From Planctomycetales bacterium 4572_13 (GTDB taxonomy: Bacteria; Planctomycetota; Phycisphaerae; Sedimentisphaerales; Anaerohalosphaeraceae): a DNA stretch of 36,479 nucleotides. Below the pieces are notes generated by a model. That model saw only the letters and a program-made list of their open reading frames with translations. It did not search any database and was not told the origin of the DNA. Numbering within the stretch: the first letter of the stretch is position 1; each line of letters begins with the position of its first letter. The position numbers were made by a program, and so were the translations under genes. Shown piece by piece: positions 1 to 6,988 of this stretch. The stretch spans positions 1 to 36,479 of the forward strand of contig NBLM01000004.1 in assembly GCA_002084585.1 (NCBI GenBank), written 5' to 3'.

Positions 1-755
1 TCGGCGACAACGACCACGGCATGGTGCTTGTTATCCAGCCGCTGCTCCAGTTTTCGCAAAAAGCCATCCTCACCATCCAGTGTCAGCGGCACTTCGGGAA
101 TAAAGCAGAAATTGACATCGCTGTTGGACAGCGTCGCCGCCGCGGCGATAAACCCCGAATCCCGGCCCATCAATTTAACCATCCCCACACCGTTCCACGC
201 CCCTTTGGCCTCCTCATGGGCGCCCATAATCGCTGCCCGTGCCTCCTCGACCGCCGTCGAAAAGCCAAACGACTGCTCGATGCCGGAAATGTCATTATCA
301 ATCGTCTTAGGGATTCCGACAACGCCAATACTCAGGCCTCTCGCCTTGATGCCGGCGGCCAATGCCCCGGCCCCGCGAAGCGTACCATCGCCACCGATGA
401 CAAACAGTAAATTGATATCGTATTTGATGAGGTGATCGATCATATCATCCACCTCCTGCGGCCCGCGCGAATCGTTCAGTCCCGGACACAGCCCGCCGCA
501 GGTAACGATGCCGCAGTTGAGCTTGGCCGGATCGAAAAACAATTTCTCCCTCGGCCCGGCCAGTTCAAAGGTCGGGACATTGCCCAGCGTTTCTATGCAC
601 CGCTGGACCAGTTTATTATGTGAATAAATATGGACTGCTTCGCTGTCATCGACGAATTGCCGCCCACTGTCTTTGAGCGGCGAGTCGAAACCCGCCTCAC
701 CAAGCGTATCAATGGTTAAATCGGGCAACTCTTCCGGTGCCAAATTATGCTGCAT
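1..755 (-). CDS. 6-phosphofructokinase, internally deleted, 3' end outside window
   Basis: This is a phosphofructokinase of the PfkA superfamily, which phosphorylates fructose 6-phosphate in the cytoplasm. It is absent from the ORF track because it runs off the window; I translated it from ATG 755, which follows a GGGAG ribosome site, giving 251 codons (MQHNLAPEELP...). Visible motifs are CGGLCPGLND, GGDGTLRGA, PKTIDNDI and MGRDSGF. A Gly in GGDG is typical of ATP-dependent rather than pyrophosphate-dependent enzymes; the Lys in PKTIDND occurs in long-form PFKs such as those of trypanosomatids. The oddity is that CPGLND is followed directly by SRGPQEV. In relatives roughly 55-60 residues lie between these blocks, including the effector and nucleotide-site strand up to LGSSRGPQ. 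The deletion is exactly in frame. The gene follows gpsA with a 39 bp gap on the same strand. The family is certain; catalytic activity is doubtful. Confidence 0.88.
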   Translation of the reverse strand, partial: MQHNLAPEELPDLTIDTLGEAGFDSPLKDSGRQFVDDSEAVHIYSHNKLVQRCIETLGNVPTFELAGPREKLFFDPAKLNCGIVTCGGLCPGLNDSRGPQEVDDMIDHLIKYDINLLFVIGGDGTLRGAGALAAGIKARGLSIGVVGIPKTIDNDISGIEQSFGFSTAVEEARAAIMGAHEEAKGAWNGVGMVKLMGRDSGFIAAAATLSNSDVNFCFIPEVPLTLDGEDGFLRKLEQRLDNKHHAVVVVA

Positions 756-794
756 GATTAAAACTCCCTTTTCGCTGTGGTCTCTGTGGCAAAA

Positions 795-1790
795 TTATTC
801 CGCTTTCAGTTCGCGGGTCATCAAATCCGCGATCGCTTCTTTGACGGTTTTTTGTTTTTGGATGATGCTGTAAACCGATTCGGTGATGGGCATTTCGACG
901 GCGTGCTTTTTGGCCAGTTCCACAATCCCGCCACAGGTGGGCACGCCCTCGACGACGCTTTGGGTTGCGCCAATGGCCTCATCGACGCTCATCCCTTTTC
1001 CGATTCGTTCGCCGAAGCCGCGGTTACGACCTTTTGGCGATACGCATGTCGTAAACAGATCGCCCAGCCCACTCAGGCCGGTGAATGTTTTCTCTCTGGC
1101 CCCCAGCGCCACGCCCAGCCGCTGTATCTCGGCCAGTCCGCGCGTGATCAGGGCGGCCTTGGCATTATCACCAGCACCGATACCGTCGATGATCCCGGCG
1201 GCAATAGCGATGACATTTTTCATCGCTCCGGCCAACTCCACGCCCACACAATCATCATTGGTATAGACACGAAACGACGGCGTATTAAACACCTGCTGAA
1301 TCTGTTTCGCCAAATCCGCATCTTTGCAAGCAACGGTTGCGCTCGCCGGAAGTCCACCGGCGATCTCATCGGCGATATTCGGGCCTGATAATGTTGCCAA
1401 CGGGTGTGTATCACCGAGAATTTCGGCCACTATCTGCGTAGGCCGCAGGAGCGTACTATTTTCGATACCTTTAGTAATACTGACGATGGGAACCCCAGCG
1501 GGTACATAGGGCTTGAGCCGTTCCCATACACCCCGCATAAACTGACACGGCACCGCCGAAACCAGCAACTCCGCAGCGGCCATCGCTTTCGCGTCGTCCG
1601 TTTCATACCCCAGCGACTCCGGCAGGGGATACCCGGGCAGAAAGAGGACATTCTCCCCCGCCGCGGCGATTTTGCCCAGTTCCGCCGCTTCATGGCCCCA
1701 CATTGTCGTGCCGATGCCATTTTCGCACAGCAGCATCGCACAAACACTGCCCATCCCGCCGTTACCGATAATCGTCGCGTTCCTAATCAT
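795..1790 (-). CDS. gpsA: Glycerol-3-phosphate dehydrogenase [NAD(P)+]
   Basis: GpsA reduces dihydroxyacetone phosphate to sn-glycerol 3-phosphate, the backbone precursor of phospholipids, in the cytoplasm. The N-terminus has the dinucleotide-binding signature IGNGGMGSVCAMLL. Downstream are the family blocks LSGPNIADEIAGGLPA, VELAGAMKNVIAIAAG with the catalytic Lys, and GLSGLGDLFTT followed by GRNRGFG. I start at ATG 1790 (MIRNATIIG), which gives 331 residues, the usual length. The ORF-track start is a GTG 20 codons upstream whose extension looks unlike the family N-terminus. The truncated phosphofructokinase follows on the same strand, so the two probably share a transcript linking glycolysis and lipid precursor supply. 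Confidence 0.95.
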   Translation of the reverse strand: MIRNATIIGNGGMGSVCAMLLCENGIGTTMWGHEAAELGKIAAAGENVLFLPGYPLPESLGYETDDAKAMAAAELLVSAVPCQFMRGVWERLKPYVPAGVPIVSITKGIENSTLLRPTQIVAEILGDTHPLATLSGPNIADEIAGGLPASATVACKDADLAKQIQQVFNTPSFRVYTNDDCVGVELAGAMKNVIAIAAGIIDGIGAGDNAKAALITRGLAEIQRLGVALGAREKTFTGLSGLGDLFTTCVSPKGRNRGFGERIGKGMSVDEAIGATQSVVEGVPTCGGIVELAKKHAVEMPITESVYSIIQKQKTVKEAIADLMTRELKAE

Positions 1791-2092
1791 GCCGCCATTA
1801 AACCACTCCGGCCCGTCGATTTCAAGCGGCGAGTTATCGGCTTTTTCCACTGGGTTCGTTTTTTTACAGTCAGCCGTTAGCTGTTATCAGTAACCACTTT
1901 CAAATGAGTCGCTTACAGCGGCTTTTTGTTTTTAAGAATTGGGTTCGTTTGCTCAAGAAATATCCCGAAAACTAATGAGGAAATCTTGAAATTGTGGAGT
2001 CCGCCTCAATTGTTTCGACTCTGAGGTCGCCAGTAGGTAACTCGAAATAAATAAAAGGTCCGAAAAAAACTTGCTTTTTTCCAATTTTCTTG
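1791..2092. other. Intergenic gap without gene
   Basis: This is the divergent spacer between gpsA (minus) and the PEP-CTERM promoter (plus). No convincing coding frame is visible. It holds a short direct repeat, TGGGTTCGTTT, near 1852 and 1940. No clear gpsA promoter could be assigned. Confidence 0.6.
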
Positions 2093-2121
2093 TTGACTTA
2101 TTTTTTCATTTCGGGTATATT
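2093..2121 (+). promoter_or_regulatory. Sigma70-type promoter for the PEP-CTERM gene
   Basis: TTGACT (2093-2098) and TATATT (2116-2121) are separated by exactly 17 bases. Transcription would start near 2128, leaving an unusually long leader of about 310 nt before the ATG at 2442. Confidence 0.75.
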
Positions 2122-2127
2122 CAACAA

Positions 2128-2441
2128 CTCATCTTGGAGCATCGAGGAGAAAAGATCACATTTCAATTAGCGGAGGTATTTTGTCCGCTGTGAGGATCCG
2201 GAAAGTAAGAACAGTGGGCCGGATGTCTGCGCAGTGAATGAAAGAGACCGGTCATTTCAGAGGATATCGAGGAATAAAGAGCTTTGTTGGGAGCGAGTTG
2301 GAAAGAAGCTCTTTGGGCCTTACGCGTCGCGTAAATCGTTTTTCGAAAACCCAAAGATCGTATGCCGTGCGAGCGGCGGCGGCATCACAGAGGGTGATGA
2401 TCGTCACGACAGGTTTAGAGGTTTTGAAAAAGGAGATCGTA
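2128..2441 (+). promoter_or_regulatory. Long folded 5' leader, unidentified
   Basis: The stretch between the promoter and the PEP-CTERM start codon is rich in short perfect inverted repeats: AGCGGA/TCCGCT at 2169-2189, ATCCGG/CCGGAT around 2195-2224, AAAGAGCTT/AAGCTCTTT at 2276-2314 and TTACGC/GCGTAA at 2320-2334. It ends with AGGAG seven bases before the ATG. I do not recognise a known riboswitch core, including the c-di-GMP classes. The ORF track extends the gene through part of it (from 2238), but that segment is basic, has no signal peptide and is better read as non-coding. Confidence 0.5.
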
Positions 2442-3077
2442 ATGGGAACTCGATCCGAAATGAAGTTGTTTCGCGCACTGGCAGTCTGTGTTTTGGGCAT
2501 TTGTCTGCTGGGTGTGTCGGCTCACGCCGAATTGTACATTTTTGGCCAAATTACCGGTGATTCGATGGACTTGTGTCCGGACGCATTCACCATGGAAGTG
2601 GTCGAGCAGGGAGATCAGGCCCTGTTTACCTTTACCAACAACTGTTCGACGGACGGTGTGCTGGGGCGGATATTTTTCATGGAAAATGATCTGATGGCGT
2701 TTCACAGCATCTATGACCAGTCTGAGGGAGTGTCTTTTTCGCCCCCAAGCGGAAAAAATGCGATGCTGCCCGGTGGTCATCCAATAGGATTTACGCCGCA
2801 TAATGCTTTTTCGATTGACGCAGACCCGGCCAAACCCAAAAACGGCCTGCACTACGAAGATTATGTATCCATCCTGTTTGACCTTTCCGACGGAACTTCT
2901 TTCGATGGCATTATTGACGCTATCGACGGCCAGTCACTGGGTGTTGGGATTCATGCACAGGCATTGCCCGGCGGCGGCAGCGCATCATTTTCCACGATTC
3001 CCGAACCATCGACAATGTTGTTGATTAGCTTAGGTGCATTACTGTTCAAACCCAAAAGACGCGGCACTGCCCAGTAG
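2442..3077 (+). CDS. PEP-CTERM sorting-domain exported protein
   Basis: A 211-residue secreted protein of unknown function. I start at ATG 2442, seven bases after AGGAG, because this places a signal peptide at the N-terminus (KLFRALAVCVLGICLLG, predicted cleavage after SAHA). The C-terminus is a classic PEP-CTERM signal: IPEPSTM, a hydrophobic stretch ISLGALLF, then the basic cluster KPKRR. In other bacteria such signals are processed by an exosortase, leaving the protein at the cell surface or in exopolysaccharide. No exosortase is in this window. The mature part (about 155 residues) has one Cys pair candidate (LCPDAF and NNCSTDG) and no fold I can name. It is a single-gene unit with its own promoter, folded leader and terminator. 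Confidence 0.88.
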   Translation: MGTRSEMKLFRALAVCVLGICLLGVSAHAELYIFGQITGDSMDLCPDAFTMEVVEQGDQALFTFTNNCSTDGVLGRIFFMENDLMAFHSIYDQSEGVSFSPPSGKNAMLPGGHPIGFTPHNAFSIDADPAKPKNGLHYEDYVSILFDLSDGTSFDGIIDAIDGQSLGVGIHAQALPGGGSASFSTIPEPSTMLLISLGALLFKPKRRGTAQ

Positions 3078-3129
3078 GTTTCAGGCATTCGACTGCTTAA
3101 AACCTATCCGATCGCGTCTTTTGATATGG

Positions 3130-3160
3130 TAAAGGGGGCAGAAATGCCCCCTTTACTTTT
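3130..3160 (+). terminator. Intrinsic terminator after the PEP-CTERM gene
   Basis: An 11-bp perfect stem, TAAAGGGGGCA/TGCCCCCTTTA, closes a GAAA tetraloop and is followed by a pyrimidine run (CTTTTCTCCTC). It separates the PEP-CTERM unit from the arsR operon. Confidence 0.85.
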
Positions 3161-3184
3161 CTCCTCACTTTTTCCAAAATCCCC

Positions 3185-3213
3185 TTGCTTTATTTATACA
3201 ACATTTCTATAAT
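3185..3213 (+). promoter_or_regulatory. Sigma70-type promoter of the arsR operon
   Basis: TTGCTT (3185-3190) and a perfect TATAAT (3208-3213) are 17 bases apart. Because the -10 box ends right at the ATG at 3214, that ATG lies upstream of the transcription start and cannot begin ArsR. Confidence 0.8.
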
Positions 3214-3231
3214 ATGAATAAATGTTCACAT
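3212..3231 (+). promoter_or_regulatory. Candidate ArsR operator
   Basis: ATATGAA-N6-TTCACAT is an imperfect palindrome (6 of 7 pairs) covering the end of the -10 box and the predicted start site. Its inner part, TGAATA-AA-TGTTCA, has the 12-bp palindromic layout known for SmtB/ArsR operators. The position suits autorepression. Binding is inferred. Confidence 0.55.
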
Positions 3232-3255
3232 AGTTACACAGAGACGATTTTTGAT

Positions 3256-3576
3256 ATGGAAATGCTGTTATATAAAAAACAGGCGGCGATGGCCAAGGCG
3301 ATTGGGCATCCGATACGGATTGCGGCGCTGGAATTTGTCGCCGGCGGCGAGCAGTGCGTTTGTGATATCGCCGAAGCGGTCGGAACCGAACGTAGCAATC
3401 TTTCCAAGCACCTGTCGGTGATGGTTAATGCCGGGGTGCTGGCCTCGCGCAAGGATGGACTGAAGGTGATGTACAGGGTGAAAACGCCCTGTGTCGTGCG
3501 ATTTCTCGATTGCCTGAAGGATTGTCTGAAAGAGCAGGCCGCCGAACAACGGAAAATACTGGACGCGATGGGATAA
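3256..3576 (+). CDS. arsR: ArsR-family metalloregulator, arsenite-type
   Basis: A winged-helix repressor of 106 residues from ATG 3256. The ORF track uses ATG 3214, but that codon abuts the TATAAT box. The motif EQCVCDIAEAVG matches the arsenite-sensing helix of classical ArsR (ELCVCDL), with two Cys that bind As(III) or Sb(III). ERSNLSKHLSVMVNAGVL is the DNA-recognition helix region. It is first in a tightly packed seven-gene operon ending in an arsenate reductase, so it most likely represses the operon until arsenite releases it. No clear ribosome site precedes ATG 3256. Confidence 0.88.
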   Translation: MEMLLYKKQAAMAKAIGHPIRIAALEFVAGGEQCVCDIAEAVGTERSNLSKHLSVMVNAGVLASRKDGLKVMYRVKTPCVVRFLDCLKDCLKEQAAEQRKILDAMG

Positions 3577-3594
3577 CAGAAAAAGGGGTTTTAT

Positions 3595-4575
3595 TTGTTA
3601 TCGATTTTTACACGATTGGCAGATTGGATTGTTTATTCGGTGTTCGGGATGTCGCCGGAGTCGCGATTGGCGGACGGGTTGCATTTTTTTGTTGAAGATA
3701 CCACGAAGATTTTTGCGCTGCTGATTGTGATGATCTACCTCATCGCCTGGGTTCGTGCCGCCGTGAATATCGAGCGCGTGCGGGACTACCTCAGCGGCAG
3801 GCATCGTGTGTTCGGCTATGTCGCCGCGGCAAGCTTTGGTGCGGTTACACCGTTTTGTTCCTGTTCGAGTATTCCGTTGTTTTTGGGCTTCACACAAGCC
3901 CGCATCCCGATTGGAACAACAATGTCATTTTTAATTACCTCGCCGATTATTAACGAAGTGGCGATTGTGTTGCTGGGCAGTTTGTTGGGTGTGAAGTTTA
4001 CCGTTTGTTATGTGGCGGTGGGAATTGGCGCCGGTGTGCTGGGCGGGGCCTTTATTGACCTGATCAAAGCAGAGAAATATCTGACGGCCTTAGCTGCAAC
4101 GGCTCACGGTTCGACTGTCGCAACAGGCCATGCGAATCCGGATCCGGTCAAGATGTCCTTTCGGGACCGCCACGAATTTGCACGCGACGAGCTGAAAACG
4201 ATTTTCAGACGGGTCTGGAAATGGGTTCTGATCGGCGTTGGCTTAGGTGCGTTGCTGCACGGGTTTGTGCCGGAGGAGTTTGTGGTTGAACACCTTGGCG
4301 CCGGGCAGTGGTGGTCCGTTCCGGCAGCGACATTGTTGGGTATTCCACTCTATTCCAATGCCAGCGGTGTGATTCCCGTCGCCGAGTCCCTGCTGAATAA
4401 GGGCCTGCCCGTCGGGACGACGCTGGCGTTTATGATGAGTACCGTCGCGGCCAGTTTCCCGGAGTTTATGATACTCAAGCAGGTGATGAAACCGAAATTG
4501 TTGCTGATTTTCTTTTTGCTGCTATTGACAATGTTCACAGCGGTCGGCTGGATTTTTAACCTGATTAATTTTTAA
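3595..4575 (+). CDS. Metalloid/metal efflux permease (PF03773, SO_0444/ArsP type)
   Basis: An integral membrane permease of 326 residues with about eight hydrophobic segments. It starts at TTG 3595 after an AAGGGG ribosome site. TPFCSCSSIPLFLGF is the hallmark of the DUF318/PF03773 permeases, and a second half-site, GIPLYSNASGVIPVAE, follows. Family members export copper/zinc (SO_0444) or trivalent organoarsenicals (ArsP). A hydrophilic loop of about 55 residues (near 160-210) joins the two halves. Placement right after an arsenite-type ArsR and upstream of arsC favours an arsenic substrate, but sequence alone does not settle it. Confidence 0.85.
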   Translation: MLSIFTRLADWIVYSVFGMSPESRLADGLHFFVEDTTKIFALLIVMIYLIAWVRAAVNIERVRDYLSGRHRVFGYVAAASFGAVTPFCSCSSIPLFLGFTQARIPIGTTMSFLITSPIINEVAIVLLGSLLGVKFTVCYVAVGIGAGVLGGAFIDLIKAEKYLTALAATAHGSTVATGHANPDPVKMSFRDRHEFARDELKTIFRRVWKWVLIGVGLGALLHGFVPEEFVVEHLGAGQWWSVPAATLLGIPLYSNASGVIPVAESLLNKGLPVGTTLAFMMSTVAASFPEFMILKQVMKPKLLLIFFLLLLTMFTAVGWIFNLINF

Positions 4576-4592
4576 CAGGAGAAGTTGTTTCA

Positions 4593-5087
4593 ATGGAAAA
4601 TATAAAAATAGAACTGAAGCCCATCGGGACTATTCATACACCGTTTCAGCAGGCGAAAGGAACCCCCATCCAGCCAGTTAAGGGAAAAGGCACAAAGGGC
4701 TGGGTTGAGGTCGATTCGGTCTATATGGACGGACTGAAAGATTTAAACGGCTTCGATCGCATCTGGCTGCTGTTTTGGTGCCATCGGGCCAGCGAATATA
4801 AGCTGCATGTCAAACCGTATATGGATACGCAAACGCGAGGGCTGTTTTCGACACGCGCTCCGAGCCGACCCAATGCTATCGGCATATCGTGTGTGAAGCT
4901 GATTTCTATTGATGGCAATCGACTGGAAATCGAGGATGTGGACATGCTGGACGGAACGCCCCTGCTGGATATTAAGCCGTATGCCGCGAAATTCGATCAT
5001 TTTCCGGTAACCCGCTGCGGTTGGATTGACGCGGTTAGCAAAGAGGCACAAACAAAAGCTGATGACCGATTTTTCAAAAAGGAATAA
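4593..5087 (+). CDS. TrmO-like (TsaA/YaeB family) tRNA methyltransferase
   Basis: A 164-residue protein of the TsaA fold. TrmO uses S-adenosylmethionine to methylate N6 of threonylcarbamoyl-adenosine at tRNA position 37. The N-terminal PIGTIHTPF and the signature RAPSRPNAIGIS are diagnostic, as are LDIKPYAAKFDHF and its acidic neighbourhood. It is single-domain, shorter than E. coli TrmO. It sits 17 bp after the permease and 2 bp before the small redoxin, so it is co-transcribed with arsenic genes. TsaA-like proteins often occur beside PF03773 permeases and redoxins, and their role there is not established; a non-tRNA substrate is possible. Confidence 0.85.
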   Translation: MENIKIELKPIGTIHTPFQQAKGTPIQPVKGKGTKGWVEVDSVYMDGLKDLNGFDRIWLLFWCHRASEYKLHVKPYMDTQTRGLFSTRAPSRPNAIGISCVKLISIDGNRLEIEDVDMLDGTPLLDIKPYAAKFDHFPVTRCGWIDAVSKEAQTKADDRFFKKE

Positions 5088-5089
5088 TC

Positions 5090-5320
5090 ATGAAGATTCA
5101 GATTTTGGGGACGGGCTGTCCCAAATGCAACCAACTGTATCAAAACGCACAGCAGGCGGTGGCTGAACTGGCGGTTGATGCGGAGTTGGAAAAAGTAACC
5201 GACCTGAATGCGATTATGGCGTTTGGTGTGATGGTTACGCCGGCGTTGGTGATTGATGGTCAGGTCAAAACCAGCGGCAAGATACCATCCGCCGAAGCGA
5301 TTAAAGAAATGATTCAATAA
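5090..5320 (+). CDS. Small thioredoxin-fold protein (redox-active disulfide protein 2)
   Basis: A 76-residue glutaredoxin-like thioredoxin-fold protein of the TM0996/MTH895 family. The active-site pair is GTGCPKC near residue 9-13, and the cis-proline loop is VMVTPALVIDG. The start codon follows the trmO stop by 2 bp, with GGAA upstream, implying translational coupling. In other bacteria this family accompanies PF03773 permeases and is thought to pass electrons in the cytoplasm; here a natural partner would be ArsC or the CcdA-like membrane protein. That partner assignment is inference. Confidence 0.85.
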   Translation: MKIQILGTGCPKCNQLYQNAQQAVAELAVDAELEKVTDLNAIMAFGVMVTPALVIDGQVKTSGKIPSAEAIKEMIQ

Positions 5321-5332
5321 AGAAAGTCAATT

Positions 5333-5746
5333 ATGAAAGAAAATACAAAAAAATATTTGATTTCAGGTGTGCTGATCGTTGCGGTTTGCGGTGTGATTGC
5401 AATGAAAAATCTGCAGACGCATCAGATAGCCGCCGGGATGGCCGATGACAGCGTGATTGGAAAAGGCAGGCCGGTCCTGTTGGAACTGGGATCGCATTCG
5501 TGTACACCCTGTAAAAAGATGATGCCGATCTTGGCAGAACTCAGCAATGAACAGACAGCGTTTACCGTCAGCTTTGTGGATGTGTGGGCGGCGAAAGACA
5601 AAGGCCAACAGTACGGCGTGGAAATGATCCCAACACAGATATTCTTTGACAGCGATGGCGCCGAACTTTTCCGCCATGTTGGTTTTTATCCCAGAGAAGA
5701 TATTCTGGCCAAGTGGAAAGAGCTTGGTGTGAGTCTGCAGGAGTAA
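5333..5746 (+). CDS. Membrane-anchored thioredoxin
   Basis: A 137-residue thioredoxin-fold protein with a single N-terminal hydrophobic anchor (YLISGVLIVAVCGVIAM) after a short basic start, so the redox domain probably faces the periplasm. The active site is SCTPCKKM (C-x-x-C) and the cis-proline loop is MIPTQIFF. It sits between the small redoxin and the CcdA-like transporter, the usual order for a relay in which a CcdA-type protein carries electrons across the membrane to an extracytoplasmic thioredoxin. Confidence 0.85.
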   Translation: MKENTKKYLISGVLIVAVCGVIAMKNLQTHQIAAGMADDSVIGKGRPVLLELGSHSCTPCKKMMPILAELSNEQTAFTVSFVDVWAAKDKGQQYGVEMIPTQIFFDSDGAELFRHVGFYPREDILAKWKELGVSLQE

Positions 5747-5756
5747 GGATACCCAT

Positions 5757-6452
5757 ATGCAGGAATTGTTTACACAACTGACTCGGGCGGTGGAAAGTAC
5801 ATGGTTTATTGCTATGGCGGCCTCTTTTGTATGGGGTGTGTTGAGTATTCTGCTCAGCCCCTGCCATCTGGCCAGCATCCCGTTGATTGTCGGGTTCATT
5901 GATGAGCAGGGAAGGATATCCGCCAAACGGGCCTTCTGGATATCAACCTTATTTGCCGTTGGCATCCTGATTACCATCGGAGTTATTGGCGCAATCACCG
6001 CCGCTGCGGGAAGGATGATGGGCGATGTCGGAAACTACGGAAATTATTTTGTCGCATTGATTTTCTTTGTCGTTGGGCTGCATCTTTTGGGTGTCATACC
6101 AATGCCATGGAGTGGGCCGGGGCAGGTTGGCATGAAACGCAAAGAACCACTGGCGGCATTTATCTTAGGACTGGTTTTTGGCATTGCCCTTGGCCCCTGC
6201 ACCTTTGCCTATATGGCCCCTATGCTCGGGGTTACATTCAAAGTGGCTTCGACAAATCTTGTTTACGGGGTTGTATTATTGCTGGTCTATGGGCTCGGTC
6301 ATTGCTCGGTAATCGTCTTTGCCGGCACATTCACGGAGATTGTCCAGCGGTATATGAACTGGAACGAAAGGTCCAAAGGTTCGGTCGTCCTCAAAAAGAT
6401 ATGCGGACTTGGCGTTCTGTTGGGCGGCCTGTATCTGCTCTGGAAGGCATAA
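5757..6452 (+). CDS. CcdA/DsbD-type membrane protein (ArsG-like)
   Basis: A 231-residue polytopic protein with six hydrophobic segments. Two conserved half-sites each carry a Cys-containing SPC/GPC motif: ILLSPCHLASIPLIVGF near residue 30 and IALGPCTFAYMAPMLG near residue 140. This is the CcdA/DsbD-beta arrangement that moves reducing equivalents across the membrane. Members found next to arsenic genes are often named ArsG-family, with a proposed role in arsenical efflux. The upstream membrane thioredoxin is its likely partner. The start follows an AAGGA ribosome site. Confidence 0.82.
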   Translation: MQELFTQLTRAVESTWFIAMAASFVWGVLSILLSPCHLASIPLIVGFIDEQGRISAKRAFWISTLFAVGILITIGVIGAITAAAGRMMGDVGNYGNYFVALIFFVVGLHLLGVIPMPWSGPGQVGMKRKEPLAAFILGLVFGIALGPCTFAYMAPMLGVTFKVASTNLVYGVVLLLVYGLGHCSVIVFAGTFTEIVQRYMNWNERSKGSVVLKKICGLGVLLGGLYLLWKA

Positions 6453-6469
6453 GATGTAGATTGGGAACT

Positions 6470-6910
6470 GTGATAAACAAAAAAAGAAAATTGAAAATTC
6501 TTTTTCTGTGTACCGGAAATTCCTGCCGGAGCCAGATGGCCGAGGGTTGGTGTCGACATTTGAAAGGCGATTGCATCGAGGCGTATTCGGCGGGGATTGA
6601 AACACACGGACTTAATCCCAATGCAGTTCGGGTGATGGCCGAGTTTGGTGTGGATATTTCCGGGCAGAAGTCAAAGCATATCGACGAATTACGGGATGTC
6701 AATTTCGACTTTGTGATAACTGTTTGTGACAATGCCCACGAAAGCTGCCCAATATTCGGCGGCAAGACCACAGTGATCCATATCGGCTTTGACGACCCGC
6801 CGAAACTGACCAAAGAAGCAAAAAATGAACAAGAGGTGCTGGATTGTTACCGCCGCGTACGGGACGAAATTAAGGCGTTTATCGAGACCCTGTCGGGGTC
6901 GATTAACTAA
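6470..6910 (+). CDS. arsC: Arsenate reductase, thioredoxin-coupled (LMW-PTP fold)
   Basis: ArsC reduces arsenate to arsenite through a three-cysteine relay, recycled by thioredoxin. With GTG 6470 as start the protein has 146 residues. The P-loop LCTGNSCRSQMAEG holds the nucleophile Cys14 and Arg20. The second and third redox cysteines are in TVCDNAHESCP (Cys86, Cys93), as in S. aureus and B. subtilis ArsC. The ORF track begins at 6107, but that extension is a shadow of the CcdA-like gene. The exact start is uncertain; TTG 6461 or TTG 6491 are alternatives. It is the last gene of the operon, 17 bp after the transporter. Confidence 0.9.
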   Translation: MINKKRKLKILFLCTGNSCRSQMAEGWCRHLKGDCIEAYSAGIETHGLNPNAVRVMAEFGVDISGQKSKHIDELRDVNFDFVITVCDNAHESCPIFGGKTTVIHIGFDDPPKLTKEAKNEQEVLDCYRRVRDEIKAFIETLSGSIN

Positions 6911-6988
6911 TTTCGGTCGGAATGAAAATTTGCAGAAGTTTACACTTCAGCGTGTGAGCGAACAAGCTAAAGCTTGAACTCCTACTTG
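6911..6988. repeat. Small palindromes between convergent genes
   Basis: Between arsC and the META lipoprotein lie GAAGT-TTAC-ACTTC and CAAGCT-AA-AGCTTG. Either could serve as a weak bidirectional transcription stop. No T-run follows directly. Confidence 0.35.

Noticed and set aside
21-623. Plus-strand ORFs at the left edge
   Set aside because: They are shadows of the phosphofructokinase gene, which reads continuously on the minus strand.
2238-2441. 68-residue N-terminal extension of the PEP-CTERM protein
   Set aside because: It would bury the signal peptide, and the real start has AGGAG at the right distance.
6107-6469. N-terminal extension of ArsC in the ORF track
   Set aside because: It is the shifted frame of the CcdA-like gene. 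The ArsC family begins close to the P-loop, so the start is near 6470.
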